A stretch of 64,000 bases of DNA. It comes from Icerya purchasi (Eukaryota > Arthropoda > Insecta > Hemiptera > Monophlebidae). The stretch spans positions 310,200,734 through 310,264,733 of the forward strand of contig CM077115.1 of assembly GCA_039619475.1 (NCBI GenBank), written 5' to 3'. Below the pieces are notes generated by a model. The model worked only from the letters and a program-made list of their open reading frames with translations. It ran no database searches and was not told the origin of the DNA. Of this stretch, positions 13,148-24,249 are shown in pieces (the stretch's first letter is position 1; each line of letters opens with the position of its first letter). The position numbers were made by a program, and so were the translations under genes.

Positions 13148-13663
13148 GTCCGGTCAAAATAGACAAAAAAATAGTGGTAAATTTACATTAATTCACATAG
13201 AGCTGAGAATTGCTACACCGGTCTTAGGCAGACTATTAAAAATAAAATATCAAACATCCCCATCGATTCCATGTCTGTTAAAAAAATTATTTAAAGTCAA
13301 AGGTCAAAAATATTAGTTTTTTGCATTTTTCTGCTAAACGATAAGTGTTATCATAAAAATGGATCAGATAAAAATGGTAGATTATGCAATTATCTACAAA
13401 ATTTGTTCTTATACTTTTTTTTCGTACGAATCACCATTTCTGAGATATCGCGATTCTAAAATTTGAAAAAGTCGTATTCTATATAATATGCATATATTTC
13501 CGCACTACCTGTGAGATAGTGTACTTGGCGCATTTCCCCGGTAGGCAAATTCCACGATCTATTGTGATTCAGTTTTATCGAATAATATTCTATTAATTAA
13601 AAAATGATACTATTGTAAACGATTAAAGTGGCGCCCGAGTTATTGTTGATTTGGAGAAAAATT
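13148..13663. repeat. Left terminal inverted repeat of the long-inverted-repeat element
   Basis: Reverse-complement partner of 14877-15372. Shared landmarks include GGTAGGCAAATTCCAC, GTGTACTTGGCGCATTTCC and TTGTAAACGATTAAAG. Confidence 0.9.
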
Positions 13664-13834
13664 TAGTCTGACTGAGAATGTTCAAATGCAACTTCAATGG
13701 TAATGTCTCCTTCATTTTCTTCTGCTTCTTCTTCTTTTTCTTCTTTTTCTTGCTGTATATGTCTGTAAATTATTCTAATAAGGATGATTTAGTTGTCTCC
13801 TCGTTGGTATAAAAAATCCTCATCTGTTACATTT

Positions 13835-14830
13835 GATTCAACATTTGAGCCAGACTGGCCTCGACAATTACTGGTGAACAAAATAATCCGATTTTTTTAC
13901 AGGCACAGTTTGCACTACAACCCTTTTTGCAATTGCAAAAGATGGTGTTAAGAAGTTTTTACGGAGCAGGTGGGAGTAAAGTTTGGTTTAGCTCCAAAGT
14001 ATTATCTATTAGTTTCCAACTCCAGTTTTCTGGGTCCAGTTCATTGCCTAGCCCCACTTGAACTTGACAGTATATACTCGATGATATAAGTGTTGATAAG
14101 CAAATGCAGATGCAGATGTGTCGGATGAAGACAAGATAGAGTTGTACTCTTTTATTGTTCCGTGTATTTTTTACAAAACTTAAATATCTGTGTACTTGTC
14201 TATACAATTCATTTTTTTTGGAGCTCCATGTATAGCGAGGAGAAACCAAATTCGGTTTGTGATGATGTCTTGTGGAGAAAAGTCAATATTTTCAAAAACA
14301 ATAAAATCCTATTTTTCAAACAATTTGAATACTGTTGTTTTACTCCTTTTGAATAATGTAGTACCGCGGCCAGTTATTGCATGTAACAATAAGATATGAT
14401 TTTGACATTTTGGAGATAAACAGATAAACTTATTGATGAATATATTTTTGTTTGTTGTTGACCCTTGCCAGGTTTCAAAAAGTAAATAATCTTATCAATA
14501 GAAGTTTGCGCAGTCAGTAGTATTAATAAATCAATATCTTCTCCAAAAACGATAGTTGTATTTGTTGTATTGTTCTATTACTGTTTCAATTATGAGGACA
14601 TCTGCATCATTATCAGCTTGTTTCACTAAAATGTTCGCAGTTGTAAATTTTTCACATAGAAATGAAGCGGGACTTGCTGTATGTACTTGCAAGAAATCAT
14701 TGTTGGTTTGTTGGAACTGTGTCATAAATGATCAAAAACGACATCAGAAGATGAAAAGGTTTTTGTAGTTCGACGACGTTGTTCTGCAGCTTTAATACTT
14801 TTTTTTTATAATCAGTATAATCATTAAATA
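13835..14830 (-). pseudogene. XPG/FEN1-like nuclease with C-terminal CXC motif (broken)
   Basis: Several minus-strand frames give one ordered protein. An FNDYTDYK block, where FDGY would be expected, is followed by KAAEQRRR and SSDVVFDHL. Next come ILVKQADNDADVLIIET and IVFGEDIDLLILLTA, the paired acidic motifs of XPG/FEN1-type PIN nucleases. LKPGKG and LLLHAITGRGTTLFKRSK follow. A WSWKLIDNTLEL block is then followed by a cysteine cluster, CNCKKGCSANCACKKIGLFC, which resembles CXC (tesmin/TSO1-type) DNA-binding motifs. At least three frameshifts and several stops interrupt it. This architecture recurs in many insect uncharacterised proteins that I believe are transposon-derived. The nuclease role is inferred from motif spacing only. 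Confidence 0.75.
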
Positions 14831-14876
14831 GTTTCTCTATGATCAAAATGTTTACGTACATATTGAACGTATTTAT

Positions 14877-15372
14877 CATTTTCTTCAAATCAACAATAAC
14901 TAAGGCACCACTCTTTAATCGTTTACAATTTTTTAATTAATAGAATAACTATTTGATAGAACTGAATCACAATAGATAGTGGAATTTGCCTACCGGGGAA
15001 ATGCGCCAAGTACACTACCTCACAGGTGGCGCTGAAATGTGTGCATATTATATAGAGTACGACTTTTTCAAATTTTAGAATCACGTTATCTCAGATATGG
15101 TGATTCGTACGAAAAAAAGTATAAGAACAAATTTTGTAGATAATCGCATAATCTACTATTTTTATCTGATCCATTTTTATGATAACACTTACCGTTTACC
15201 AGAAAAATGGAAAAAAAAATATTTTTGACCTTTTACCCTGAATAATTTTTTTAGCACATATGGAATCGGTGGGGACTTTTGATATTTCATTTGTAATAGT
15301 GTACTAAGGATCTGTATCAATTTTCAGCTCTATGCGAATTAATGTAAATTGAAATGTCTATTTTGACCGGAC
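14877..15372. repeat. Right terminal inverted repeat of the long-inverted-repeat element
   Basis: Reverse complement of the left repeat; the outer end is CCGGAC at 15367-15372, followed by TA. Confidence 0.9.
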
Positions 15373-15403
15373 TATATGATAGTGGATCATACTTCTTGCT
15401 CAG

Positions 15404-15554
15404 CAACAAACGTTAATGTGGAGCAAAGATAGATATTGCAACTGGAGAAAATAAAATACCAAAATCAGTATCATTTTCGATGAGCATGCTGAAGAGTTGT
15501 CGTTTCCTGGAATCTACTTTGGTCACCCACGATCTTTTGAAGATGGGGTGGAAG
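15404..15554 (+). pseudogene. Helitron-encoded protein, middle part
   Basis: Across two frames this piece reads LLAQQQTLMWSKDRYC, then GENKIPKS, then DEHAEELSFPGIYFGHPRSF, a block highly typical of Helitron helicase-like proteins. It runs directly into the hAT target site: the final GGTGGAAG at 15547-15554 is the first copy of the 8-bp duplication. A frameshift lies near 15460. Confidence 0.88.
15547..15554. repeat. hAT target-site duplication, left copy
   Basis: GGTGGAAG here is repeated exactly at 20175-20182, immediately outside the hAT inverted repeats. Confidence 0.97.
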
Positions 15555-15568
15555 CAGCGGCGTAGCGT
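15555..15568. repeat. hAT left terminal inverted repeat
   Basis: CAGCGGCGTAGCGT; partner at 20161-20174. Confidence 0.95.
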
Positions 15569-15704
15569 AGGCTTTCGCCGCCTGGGGCCGACCGGAAATT
15601 TGCCGCCCCCTCTATATTAATTATTAGTCACATAAATGAGTAAAAGTCAAATAAAGCAGCTTTAAATTTTTTTATTAATTAAAAATGTATTTTGCGTGTT
15701 TTTT

Positions 15705-18234
15705 TCATAGCAAAATCTTTTTTACAATTATCAATATCAATGTCAGAATAGCTAAATTTGATAGCCTCAACGTGGACATAGTCGATCTGAGATAATTTTT
15801 GATTAACTTTAGTTTAGAGAAGCTTCTCTCGCAACTGGCATTACTGATGGCAGATGTTAAAAAAATTCTCAGCATTATGACAATGTTTGGTAAGCCATCT
15901 TCAAGTTTGGACTCGATAATATATTTTAATAAACCTAGAGAGCCGGACTTAATGGGCTCTTTTTTACAATCTGGGTCTGTTGTAGCTACGAAAGCTCGTA
16001 AACGTATGCGCTCAAGTTGAAATTGTTCTTTATTAATGTCTGGAAGAGCTTGATGTAAGTTAAGTTCGTCCACGCTCAATATCACTACAGGTCTTAAAAA
16101 ATCATATTTTTGCGCTAGATTCTGCAGCTGTTGAAGTCTTTCTCGAATTTCAGCAATTACTCCGTCTATTGAAGAAAACATTGTTCGCCTCAAGTCATCT
16201 TTGAACGATATCTCAACACCTTTACTTCCGTCGCCAAATATATGCTTCCTCCTGATTCGTCTTGAGGGTTCAAAAGAAATTTCAAGCTTTTCACATAAAC
16301 TTTTGGTAATATCTTAAAGCGTCATCCACGTATTCCTCTCGCTTTTCTTCCAATGCAGTCTGTAAAGCACTTATTTTCTGAGCACATTGATGCATATTTA
16401 GTCCCTCTGTTTGAAAATTATTTTGAGCATCATTTACTTCACACAGTACCGGTTGCCAGAAGCCTAAGTAACATAAAAACGAATATGATTGCATAGCGAC
16501 TAATAAGCTTCCTGCATCTGTCCGTGTGTTCAAGCTTTTTTTCATTTCCATCAGTTTTTCCAGTGCAGTTAAAGTTTCTTTGTAATGATGTCTAATGGAA
16601 TTTACAGAATCACCTCTAGCGCTCCAACGTGTGTCCTGAACCCTCTTCAAACTTTTTCTTGTGGCTGAAAGAAGAACTTCCCACCGATGTGTCGACGTAG
16701 AAAAAAAAAGCGTAGCAGCGTTCTTAGCGTACCAAAGAAAGTCATCGAATTTACCTCCTCTGAAGCTGCATGTAGGCAAACTAGGTTTAGTGAATGGTTT
16801 GAGCAAGGAACAAATTCGGCATTGGGATTGATATCCTTTATCCGCTGTTGCACACCTGTGTGGCATCCAGCCATCGTGGTAGCATTATTGTAAGCTTGCC
16901 CTCTACAGTTCATGATGTCGAGCCCATCAGCCTTAAGTTTGCTTACTATCGTGTCACTTATACCTTCTGCAGTTTTGGTTTTCGTTTCGATGAAATCTAT
17001 AAAAGATTCCTCTACTCTAACCTTCTGGTTTTCAATTATCACATATCGTAATACTTGGCTTGTTTGATCTTTGTGGGAAATATCCGGGGTTCTGTCAAAG
17101 ATCACGGAATAATATTTAGCCTTTTGGACACGAGCTATAATTATTTGGCGAACTTTTTTTCCGAAAATTTCTATGAACTCATTTTGAATTTGAGGTGACA
17201 TATAAGTGAGAGAAATGTTTTGGCCTATTTTTATCCTTACTAAATGCTCTCTGAGGATCGTACTTTGCTAGAAGATGCACCAATTCTAAAAAGTTTCCTC
17301 TGTTAGTACTTATGTCATCTTCCCTGTAGCCACGTAACACCAAATTTTGTTTTGCCAGAAATTGTATAATATCAAACATTCTTATCAGAATTTCATGCCA
17401 TTTTTTGATTTCCTTTGCCAATATTTCTTGTTTCTTTTTATCAATTGTTTGCTCTTTTCGAAGTCTCTTTTCCAACTCCTTCCATTTGCAAAATTTTCCG
17501 TTATGTTGAGCACTTAATTCATGATTAGCCACCTTGGGATTTAATTTCCACCAAGTATTAAATCCGTCGGTGGAGTAAAATTTCGACGCATTTGATGGAT
17601 TGGCATTTTCAAATAAACGACAACAGAAGCAAAACAATGAAGCTTTCGAAGGAGAATATGCCATCCAAGAGCGTAAAACTTTTTCGCCGTTTGGCAATAT
17701 CCAGTAAAACCAATCTCTAGTCAACCGTCTCGTCGATAATACTTTTGATGTTGTAGAGTCCATGTCTGACTGAACCGTGGGTGATACTGTTGGCTCTTCA
17801 GAGAACTCTGTATTCATGTGTTGAACAATTTCAGGACCACCTCTCTGTATCAATAGCAACCTTATGTTTGAATCTATACTTTCAGGCCATTTCCAAATGT
17901 CGCTGAAATCAATATTTTGTTTGGGTGTCGGAATTTCAGCAATCACAGCAGAACTATTTGAATCTGACAAATTCGTACTATCAATCAAAGGTTGCAAGTC
18001 GTCAGTATCGGCTATTTGTTCTATTTGAGCTACTTCTTGGATTCGAACAACACTAATCTCTGAAGAACTCACACTTGAAGGTCCTGCCGTAGACTCTAGC
18101 GAAGCTGGCGTAGATTCTGGCGTCTCCGAAAGTTTCACAAACTTCAATATAGCTCCTTCATTCTTCTTGATATTCTCCTCCTTTTCTTTCTTCTTATTCC
18201 GATAATATGCTCCACTTTCTTTTGTCCTTTTCAT
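15705..18234 (-). pseudogene. hAT-family transposase, zinc finger MYM-type protein 1-like
   Basis: The protein begins at 18234 with an acidic, serine-rich linker. A TTF-type zinc finger region follows (SWMAYSPSKASLFCFCCRLF, then HELSAQHN). The catalytic core starts in the next frame: SVIFDRTPDISHKDQTSQVL holds the first catalytic Asp. NCRGQAYNNATTMAGCH follows, where the usual second Asp (YDNA) is Asn. THRWEVLLSA and TRWSARGD come next. The C-terminal hAT dimerisation block, NASCERSFSKLKLIKNYLRS, carries the catalytic Glu. Three frameshifts separate four frames: near 17200-17230, in a T9 tract at 16701-16709 (A-run on plus), and near 16300-16315. About 800 codons in all, normal for the family. 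It is dead from both the frameshifts and the Asp-to-Asn change. Confidence 0.95.
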
Positions 18235-18251
18235 ATTTAGTTAGAGATGTG

Positions 18252-19244
18252 CTACAAAAGAAAAAAAAAAAAATTGTTTATATATATATAAAAAAAAAAC
18301 AATTTTCTGGCAAACTTTTACTGCCGATGTATTGCACGTGTATGATAATGAGCTTTTTTTACTATTTTTTTTTCGAAGGGGGCCCCTTATTCAAGATTAG
18401 TCCCGCGCCCTGTAAATCCTTAATCCGTCTGTGGTTTGAATATGTTAAATGTAACATGACTCAAAAATATCGCATAACCTTAAAAAATATTTGATTTCAG
18501 TTTATAGCAGAATGTAAAGCAATAAGAATACTATCGATTTTTACATCGTCATCGTTGGAAATGTAAACAAAATACGTAAAATATAATTCTAAGCCTTCAG
18601 AATGTGCTGCAAATTAAAAGTAGAGCAAAAAAAAATTCGTAAGCAATACTTAATCATTAAAATGACAGCATTTGTTTTCGTTTTTGTGTACAAAAATACT
18701 TTTAATTTCACTTAATAGCAATCTTATAATTCCTAGTCGCCATAGTACGTTCAAAAATAGAAAACTTTTATCACATCGTAAAGAAAAGATTAAAGCGCAA
18801 GCACCTAAAACAAATAGTTTTCACTCCTAATACATAAAAACCCACCTGTTTATGGTTTTTGCAAAAATATTCTAATTAAATCGTCTCGAAACCAGTAAAT
18901 GCAGCTTGGTAAAGCTAGACGGCTGTGGTCCAGTTCTAACGCATAAGCTTGTGCGATAGAGATGCAATTTGTATAGAATTAGGTTAATGTTTCTAAAATG
19001 GCGTCGAGTTGGGATCATCGTCACATAGAAGCCATGTTTGACAATGTTACAAATTGTTATTTATTGTTCATTTTTGTACATAAAAACTACTATACATATC
19101 GGAAAATGAATAGTTACAACTTGTATAATATTTGACCAACTATTTTTGTGCATTTGTACAGAAATATCACCTTTACAAATAAAATTTGACAAGGAAGCAC
19201 TTACTTATCGATTTAAATAAATTTAATTGAACTTAATTACTTAC
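18252..19244 (-). other. Candidate 5'-UTR intron of the hAT transposase
   Basis: On the minus strand a strong donor, AATAG|GTAAGTAATT, occurs at 19244-19239. A long pyrimidine tract ending TTTTCTTTTGTAG lies at 18252, 18 bases before the transposase ATG at 18234. Together they would define an intron of about 990 bp that leaves the coding frame untouched. This is inference from splice-site sequence only. Confidence 0.45.
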
Positions 19245-20160
19245 CTATTAGGCGAACGAAAGGAAAATGAAGAACGGTGAGAGATGAATAGTAACAATTT
19301 CTATAATATCTACACAAGAAAAACTTCGGTACTTTACACCCGTTAAATTCTATAATATTGGATGAAATAAGTATGTATGTAAAATAAAATCTCGTAATCA
19401 AACACGTGGTATCGTAAATCTAACTTCAGTTTATTACACTCGTCATCTCGTCGATTTTCTCGAAGCACTGCCGGTCTTTATAAAATCATGTCTCTCACGA
19501 CTATCTCTAACCGAATACCGACGATGTTTCTAGAAAAATCTTAATGTTATTCAGAGCGGCGATTACCCTGCCTGTCTGCACTCTACGCATCAAAATCACG
19601 AACAGTGTCATAAAAAACATTTTTTTTTTTTCTAGCAGCTCAACGATGATGATCGGTTCCTTTCAACGAAACTGTTTTTGCACACTTTCTCTCTCTCCCA
19701 TCAATATATATTCTCCGTCACTCATCTCATCATTGATTGTAAATTGTCGCCGCTTACTTAATTTACACACGCTTATGCAATTACAGAGTCTCCTGCATAT
19801 ACAGCCACAATACGTTTTTCTGAAATTCTTCACTATAATGCCGAAAACAAATCATAGATCGCGTCCCTTAAAACGCTTAGAATTTTTCGTTTCCGGAGAA
19901 ATTTAGGGATAAAGAAATTATACAAACACTCTTACATATATAGAAATGTAATGTTGTGTAAAAATTTCAAGTCAATCCATCCACTACTTTTCAGGTTTTG
20001 CGGCCATAAACATACGCCGTTTCATTTATATATATATATATATATACATATATATATGCATATATCGATTTTTTTTTGATTTTTGAATTAAAAAATCACG
20101 GTGCTCGCCGCCGCCCCTTTTCGTATGCCGCCCGGGGCCATGGCCCCTTCGGCACCCCCC

Positions 20161-20174
20161 ACGCTACGCCACTG
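20161..20174. repeat. hAT right terminal inverted repeat
   Basis: Reads ACGCTACGCCACTG on the plus strand, the reverse complement of CAGTGGCGTAGCGT. Confidence 0.95.
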
Positions 20175-20182
20175 GGTGGAAG
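20175..20182. repeat. hAT target-site duplication, right copy
   Basis: GGTGGAAG, identical to 15547-15554. Confidence 0.97.
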
Positions 20183-20640
20183 TATCTCTTTTCAATATGG
20201 CAACGAGCGAAATTCGGCGCCGAGATCGACGTCGTGTCACTCACAAATATATTTTATACATGGCGATGAAAATAACGCGTCTTCGAATAGCCCGAGGGTT
20301 TTTAAGTTAAACGTTCAAAGTTACTGGGGTGACACCGTTCAAATAATGAGAAAAATGATCGAAGACAAGCAGTTCATTAATACGTTGAGCATAATCAGCC
20401 ATTTCTCAAGTTGATACCGAATTCAGTTCATTACTGGTCTGATAAAGAGAAGGAGTTGTTCGCCGTAATTCGTCAATTAGGTAATTCTGACACTCGGTGC
20501 TTCTGAACCCCGATGGCCGAAGCATCTGAAAATTTTGTATAAACTCAAAATGGCGAGAATTTGATGGAGATCCATTGGAAACAATGAACAGTCTCCAACG
20601 TTGCACACTAGTTAATGAGGATCCGGTTACACTTGTGCGC
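20183..20640 (+). pseudogene. Helitron-encoded protein, third part
   Basis: Continuing the frame from before the hAT, this reads NMATSEIRRRDRRRVT, then ILYMAMKITRLRIARGF. It then continues through frameshifts as VHYWSDKEKELFAVIRQLG, RWPKHLKILYKLKMAR and FDGDPLETMNSLQRCTLVNE. These are ordered landmarks of Helitron proteins up to the start of the Rep domain; the HUH catalytic motif itself is not seen. In-frame stops at 20308-20310 and beyond show decay. Similarity fades near 20640-20680. Confidence 0.88.
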
Positions 20641-20689
20641 TGTATTTAAACAAGGTTCGTCAACAAAATTTATTCTAAAAATTACATAA

Positions 20690-22120
20690 GTGTTACTTCA
20701 CCTATCATAAACCCATATTTTCTGTTACTTCTAAGGATCACGTGACATACGAATAAAAACTTTTTTAAATGAAATAGTTTTGTTGTTTTCTTTTGAATTC
20801 AAGATGTTCATTATCGCATCTTCAATTTTAACATATCGCACAGAAACAGTTGAAAGTATCAGACATGATATTAACAGATCCACGTTTTTTTTTTTTTTGA
20901 ATTTTAGCCGTAGGCTTTAAACAAAGAGCATTGTCAGGGGATCTCTAATAGAAAGGCGCCCAGTGCGGTTTTTTGTTTTTTTTTTACTATTTTTCTCCCG
21001 AAAGGGAGGAATTTAAAAAAAATTTTATCGATGTTTTTTTTTTTTTTATTTTATGAAGGGTTTCCGCGTCTTGTTTCATATTTTGAATTTCACCGTTATT
21101 TGGTGCTGAGTTATGAATTTTTATATAATTTTTGGAAGTCGCTTTTAAATTCCATATTATAATATTCTTGACGGTATTTCGCAGTTCTGACGCCCGGCGT
21201 AATCAACTATCTTATTGCTATGGATTGATTTAAGGACAATTTTAATTATGTGTCATGTTCCGATTTTGAAGTTTACATGGTTAAGCCATTACTAAAAGGT
21301 ATTGAATTTTAAATTAATATTGTCATTTCTGAACCATCGGATTGGAATTCCGCGCGTTTTGTGCGTACGGAATGCCAAAAAGAACAACGAATCCGAAAAA
21401 AGGATATGTTTACTAATTTATTAAGCCGAAAGGTGACGTGGAAATGTTTAAAAAACAATTAAGGATATAACCAATTTTATTAAATGTCGATTTGCAAAGT
21501 AAATTGGAAATTAAAACAGTAGTTATTCGATAAAGCGAATATTTCTTAAAAAACCATAAAGAAAGAATTCCGCAATGTAAAGGTTGTAGAAAATAAAATA
21601 TTCGAGATTCGGAATATTGGTACAAATGATTTGTTGCGAGAGATGGTAAAAGATTAACAAATACGGTATCGATCGGCAAAGGTTAACCCCGTAATATAAG
21701 AACTTGTAGGTTCCATTAAAACCGAGGGGTCTTCTTAGGAAGTTCGGTGTACAACGGTAGGAATTCCAGAAATTCTACAGAATGAAGATTACATTAGTAA
21801 CTGCGTATCTGCAGAAAGGTTTTTTTGCGAGACCAAAAATGAAACGCTCTTTTTGAAATTTAACATAAATCAAAAAAAAAGTTCACCCTTACTTCTTTTC
21901 CGTCTATCAAATTGGAATTTGCCAATTAAAAATACAGTGGTATTTTTAATGATTTTTTTTTTTTAAATCACTAAAAATAAACACAACACATAAATGTCAT
22001 GCTACGTAAGTTTACTTTATCTCGACGAAGTTTTTTTCTACGGAAGGAATGTTAACTGGGAACCTACGCCCAGAAATAAAAAGAAATGCCGTCAGTTATA
22101 CTTCGATTTGGTTAGATATT
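20690..22120. other. No supported gene
   Basis: AT-rich DNA with poly-T and poly-A runs. No domain, inverted repeat or target duplication was recognised. Confidence 0.5.
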
Positions 22121-22124
22121 GACA

Positions 22125-22910
22125 TTATAAAGGTACCAATAATAGCTGGAATGACGAATGGTGAGGAGAAAAACAGAGTATAAAATACGCAGTAAGGAAC
22201 AGAGGAAGCTTGAATTCCAACAAATGAGTATACAGAACACAACGCTTTACAGAAACGGATGAATATCTCCCAAAAGAAAAAAAATAGTAGCAGACTACAG
22301 TGAAGTTTTGGAGAGGAAATAAGAGAAAAGCAAAACCGCCAAAAAAAGTCAGAAGAGAATGGTTAAAACGCAAGCGAGTAATAGAAATAAGGAAGCGAGG
22401 GAAGCTGAAGGAACCAGGAAACAGAAGGAAGATTAGGTTGAACAGATAGACGGGACGTCCGTTACGAAAGGAGGAAGAGTATAAACACCCGATACCAGAA
22501 TCTAGTATGGAATTTTTCATACAAAAGTACGAGTCTGGAAGGTGTAATTTTTCAAAAAAAAAAAAAATAGCGAGAGAGGAAGAAGCGACTCGAGCCAAAA
22601 AAACCAGAATGCCATTACCCTCAATGCCCATGTGGTCCGGAACACACAGCAAATCAACAAAAATGCAGTAGAAAGAAAATGGATAAGACAGCGTATATGA
22701 AGAATGATAAAATCGAACGCGAAATCAGCTCGAAGAGTTTTCACGGAATGAGAAACAATTTGGATATAATTGAAAAAGAAGTAATTAAAGGAAATAAAAA
22801 CAATAAAACGTAGGATAATCATCAATTTGTTTATTAGGATGGAACAGAAAGAATGACTAAATGACTCTGAAAAGATAAAATCCGGAAGGATAAGCTTCAA
22901 CACCATATCA
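22125..22910 (-). pseudogene. I-clade non-LTR retrotransposon fragment, RNase H region
   Basis: The minus strand gives a segment starting HSVKTLRADFAFDF, then IHFLSTAFLLICCVPDHMGIEGN. The last part matches the WVPGHxGIxGNE block near the end of the RNase H domain in I-clade LINEs. A LARVASS tail follows in another frame. The catalytic His-bearing segment is kept, but frames are broken by a T-tract at about 22552. The sequence downstream to 22125 is open but no longer recognisable. It is related in organisation to the copies at 27.4-28.6 and 29.9-30.5 kb on the same strand. Confidence 0.6.
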
Positions 22911-23485
22911 GGAGTTGCATCGAAGAAAGATAAAAGTTAAAATAAGAATTTTCATAATATAATTCAAATTCTTAGAAATAGAAAGGTAAGAATGAATAAA
23001 GAGTAGAGGACGCGAGTAACATTTAGTGCGGAAGCGATTAAATAAGATCTGCGAAGGGGCAGGGGTGGCGTATTTGTTTCAACGAGAACTACTGAAATTG
23101 GAGAGGATATACCGCGACAGGGTCAAAGAGGCACGAATATCTAATTTAGACGGATGGGATTTGGAAACGTAGTTGTGCACAAAAGAGCAGTGTTCAAATT
23201 AGGAACGGATAGTGGATACAAGAGATCAGTTCATAAAGATCATCAGCCCATTTGACGGATAGAGCTTTCATAGTGGTCTCTAGTCTTTTAATAGCAGAAG
23301 GCGAAAGATATTCAATATGTTCGGATGATGTCAGTCGACTATTACGGAAAACTTCCAAGTTAGCAGAAGAGAAGACGTATTGTAAAAAGAAGAAAACACG
23401 ATGCTCGGTCGTACAAAGAGACATCAGCAGCTAAGCCAGATGTTTTAAATTTAGAAGTCTCTTGGAAAGAAAAATGTTTTCAAAG

Positions 23486-23506
23486 GTCGTCGTCGTCGTC
23501 GTCGTC
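23486..23506. repeat. (GTC)7 microsatellite
   Basis: Seven uninterrupted GTC units. Confidence 0.95.
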
Positions 23507-24217
23507 AAGGGTTTAATGTTTTTTTGACTTCTCCATTCCGAACAAGATCGATCGAAAGCATAATGCAAGCCTTTACAACTGCGACGAAGATGGGACACTT
23601 AAAGGTTTCTGAATTCTGTGACAAAGTGTCAAGAAGCGCTGTGTGAACAAACGGAGGAATTACTATGACGACAACATCTTGCAATGCGAACACATTTGGA
23701 GCATTGGAAAACCAGGTGAAACAGAGAATCACAGTTTATAGACCGAAATAAAGTCAGGAAGGCCTTATTGTGGAACTTAAGTTGTACTGATCTAGTAGGG
23801 ATTTTAACGCCTTTGGACGAACAATAAATTCGGTGAATAGAACCTATTTTGGAATCGACCATTCAATACTCTTCAAAATGTCGTACTCTGAAAATTAAGG
23901 GTGAACTCTTGAAATTACACTCGTTCAGTATAAAGCACTATCGAGGTTATTGATATCGTGGGATAAAAAAAAAAAAAAAAAGATTAGGATAAGTAAGAAA
24001 TGCATTAGCAGACGAAGCGGAAGGAAATTTGACCAAAACTCGACTCTAGTCCCCTGGGGAAGAATGCTGGATAGAAAAGCAGAAACAGAATTTATTAACT
24101 TTGCAAGGACCAATGGATGCAAGTTACCGCGTTATTTTTATCGCGTGAGCAACTTGCAACGAAAATCGTAAGAAGTTCCCCCCCAATCGACTGAAGGGGA
24201 AAATTACGTACCATTAC

Positions 24218-24219
<2 letters not shown>

Positions 24220-24248
<29 letters not shown>

Positions 24249-24249
24249 T
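24220..24249. repeat. (TTA)n microsatellite
   Basis: About ten TTA units. Confidence 0.95.

Larger units (their letters stand above)
13148..15372 (-). mobile_element. Long-inverted-repeat DNA transposon with XPG/CXC cargo
   Basis: About 500 bp at the left end (13148-13663) is repeated in reverse complement at the right end (14877-15372). Divergence is roughly 10-15 percent by eye. Both ends begin GTCCGGTCAAAATAGACA. A TA precedes the left end and follows the right end, consistent with a TA target duplication, but a longer imperfect duplication cannot be excluded. The flanks belong to one Helitron frame, which shows this is a discrete insertion. The interior is a minus-strand pseudogene (XPG-like nuclease plus CXC cysteine motif) and no conventional DDE transposase. 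AcademX transposons are known to carry XPG-like nucleases, so a relationship is possible. Superfamily assignment remains open. Confidence 0.8.
15555..20174 (-). mobile_element. Full-length hAT transposon (ZMYM1-like), inactive
   Basis: The element is 4620 bp. Its ends read CAGCGGCGTAGCGT (left) and CAGTGGCGTAGCGT (right, reverse complement), a 14-bp inverted repeat with one mismatch and a classic hAT terminus. Perfect 8-bp direct repeats (GGTGGAAG) flank it. Sub-terminal sequence is GC-rich on both sides. The transposase lies on the minus strand at 15705-18234, preceded by about 1.9 kb of 5' sequence with a candidate intron. It landed inside a Helitron coding frame, so it is younger than the Helitron. 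Confidence 0.97.
12393..20640 (+). mobile_element. Helitron remnant, split by two later insertions
   Basis: Three collinear plus-strand pieces (about 12515-13124, 15404-15554 and 20183-20640) encode successive parts of a Helitron replication-initiator/helicase-type polyprotein, N-terminal half only. The long-inverted-repeat element at 13148-15372 separates pieces one and two. The hAT at 15555-20174 separates pieces two and three. Removing the hAT and one copy of its target duplication restores a continuous reading frame across the junction. Neither Helitron terminus (5' TC, 3' hairpin and CTRR) was identified, and the helicase half is absent, so this is an internal remnant. Confidence 0.85.

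Noticed and set aside
20076..20414. 112-codon plus-strand frame
   Set aside because: It crosses the hAT right end and the Helitron in a frame that matches neither protein; it is a shadow of the real frame at 20183-20310.
22125..22652. 175-codon minus-strand frame as an intact gene
   Set aside because: Its first residues are the RNase H tail of a LINE and the rest is low-complexity Phe/Leu/Ser; it is a retrotransposon remnant.
23194..23434. WADDLYELI on the minus strand as an RT catalytic box
   Set aside because: Surrounding residues do not match RT blocks and the context runs the wrong way relative to the RNase H at 22.6 kb; chance similarity is more likely.
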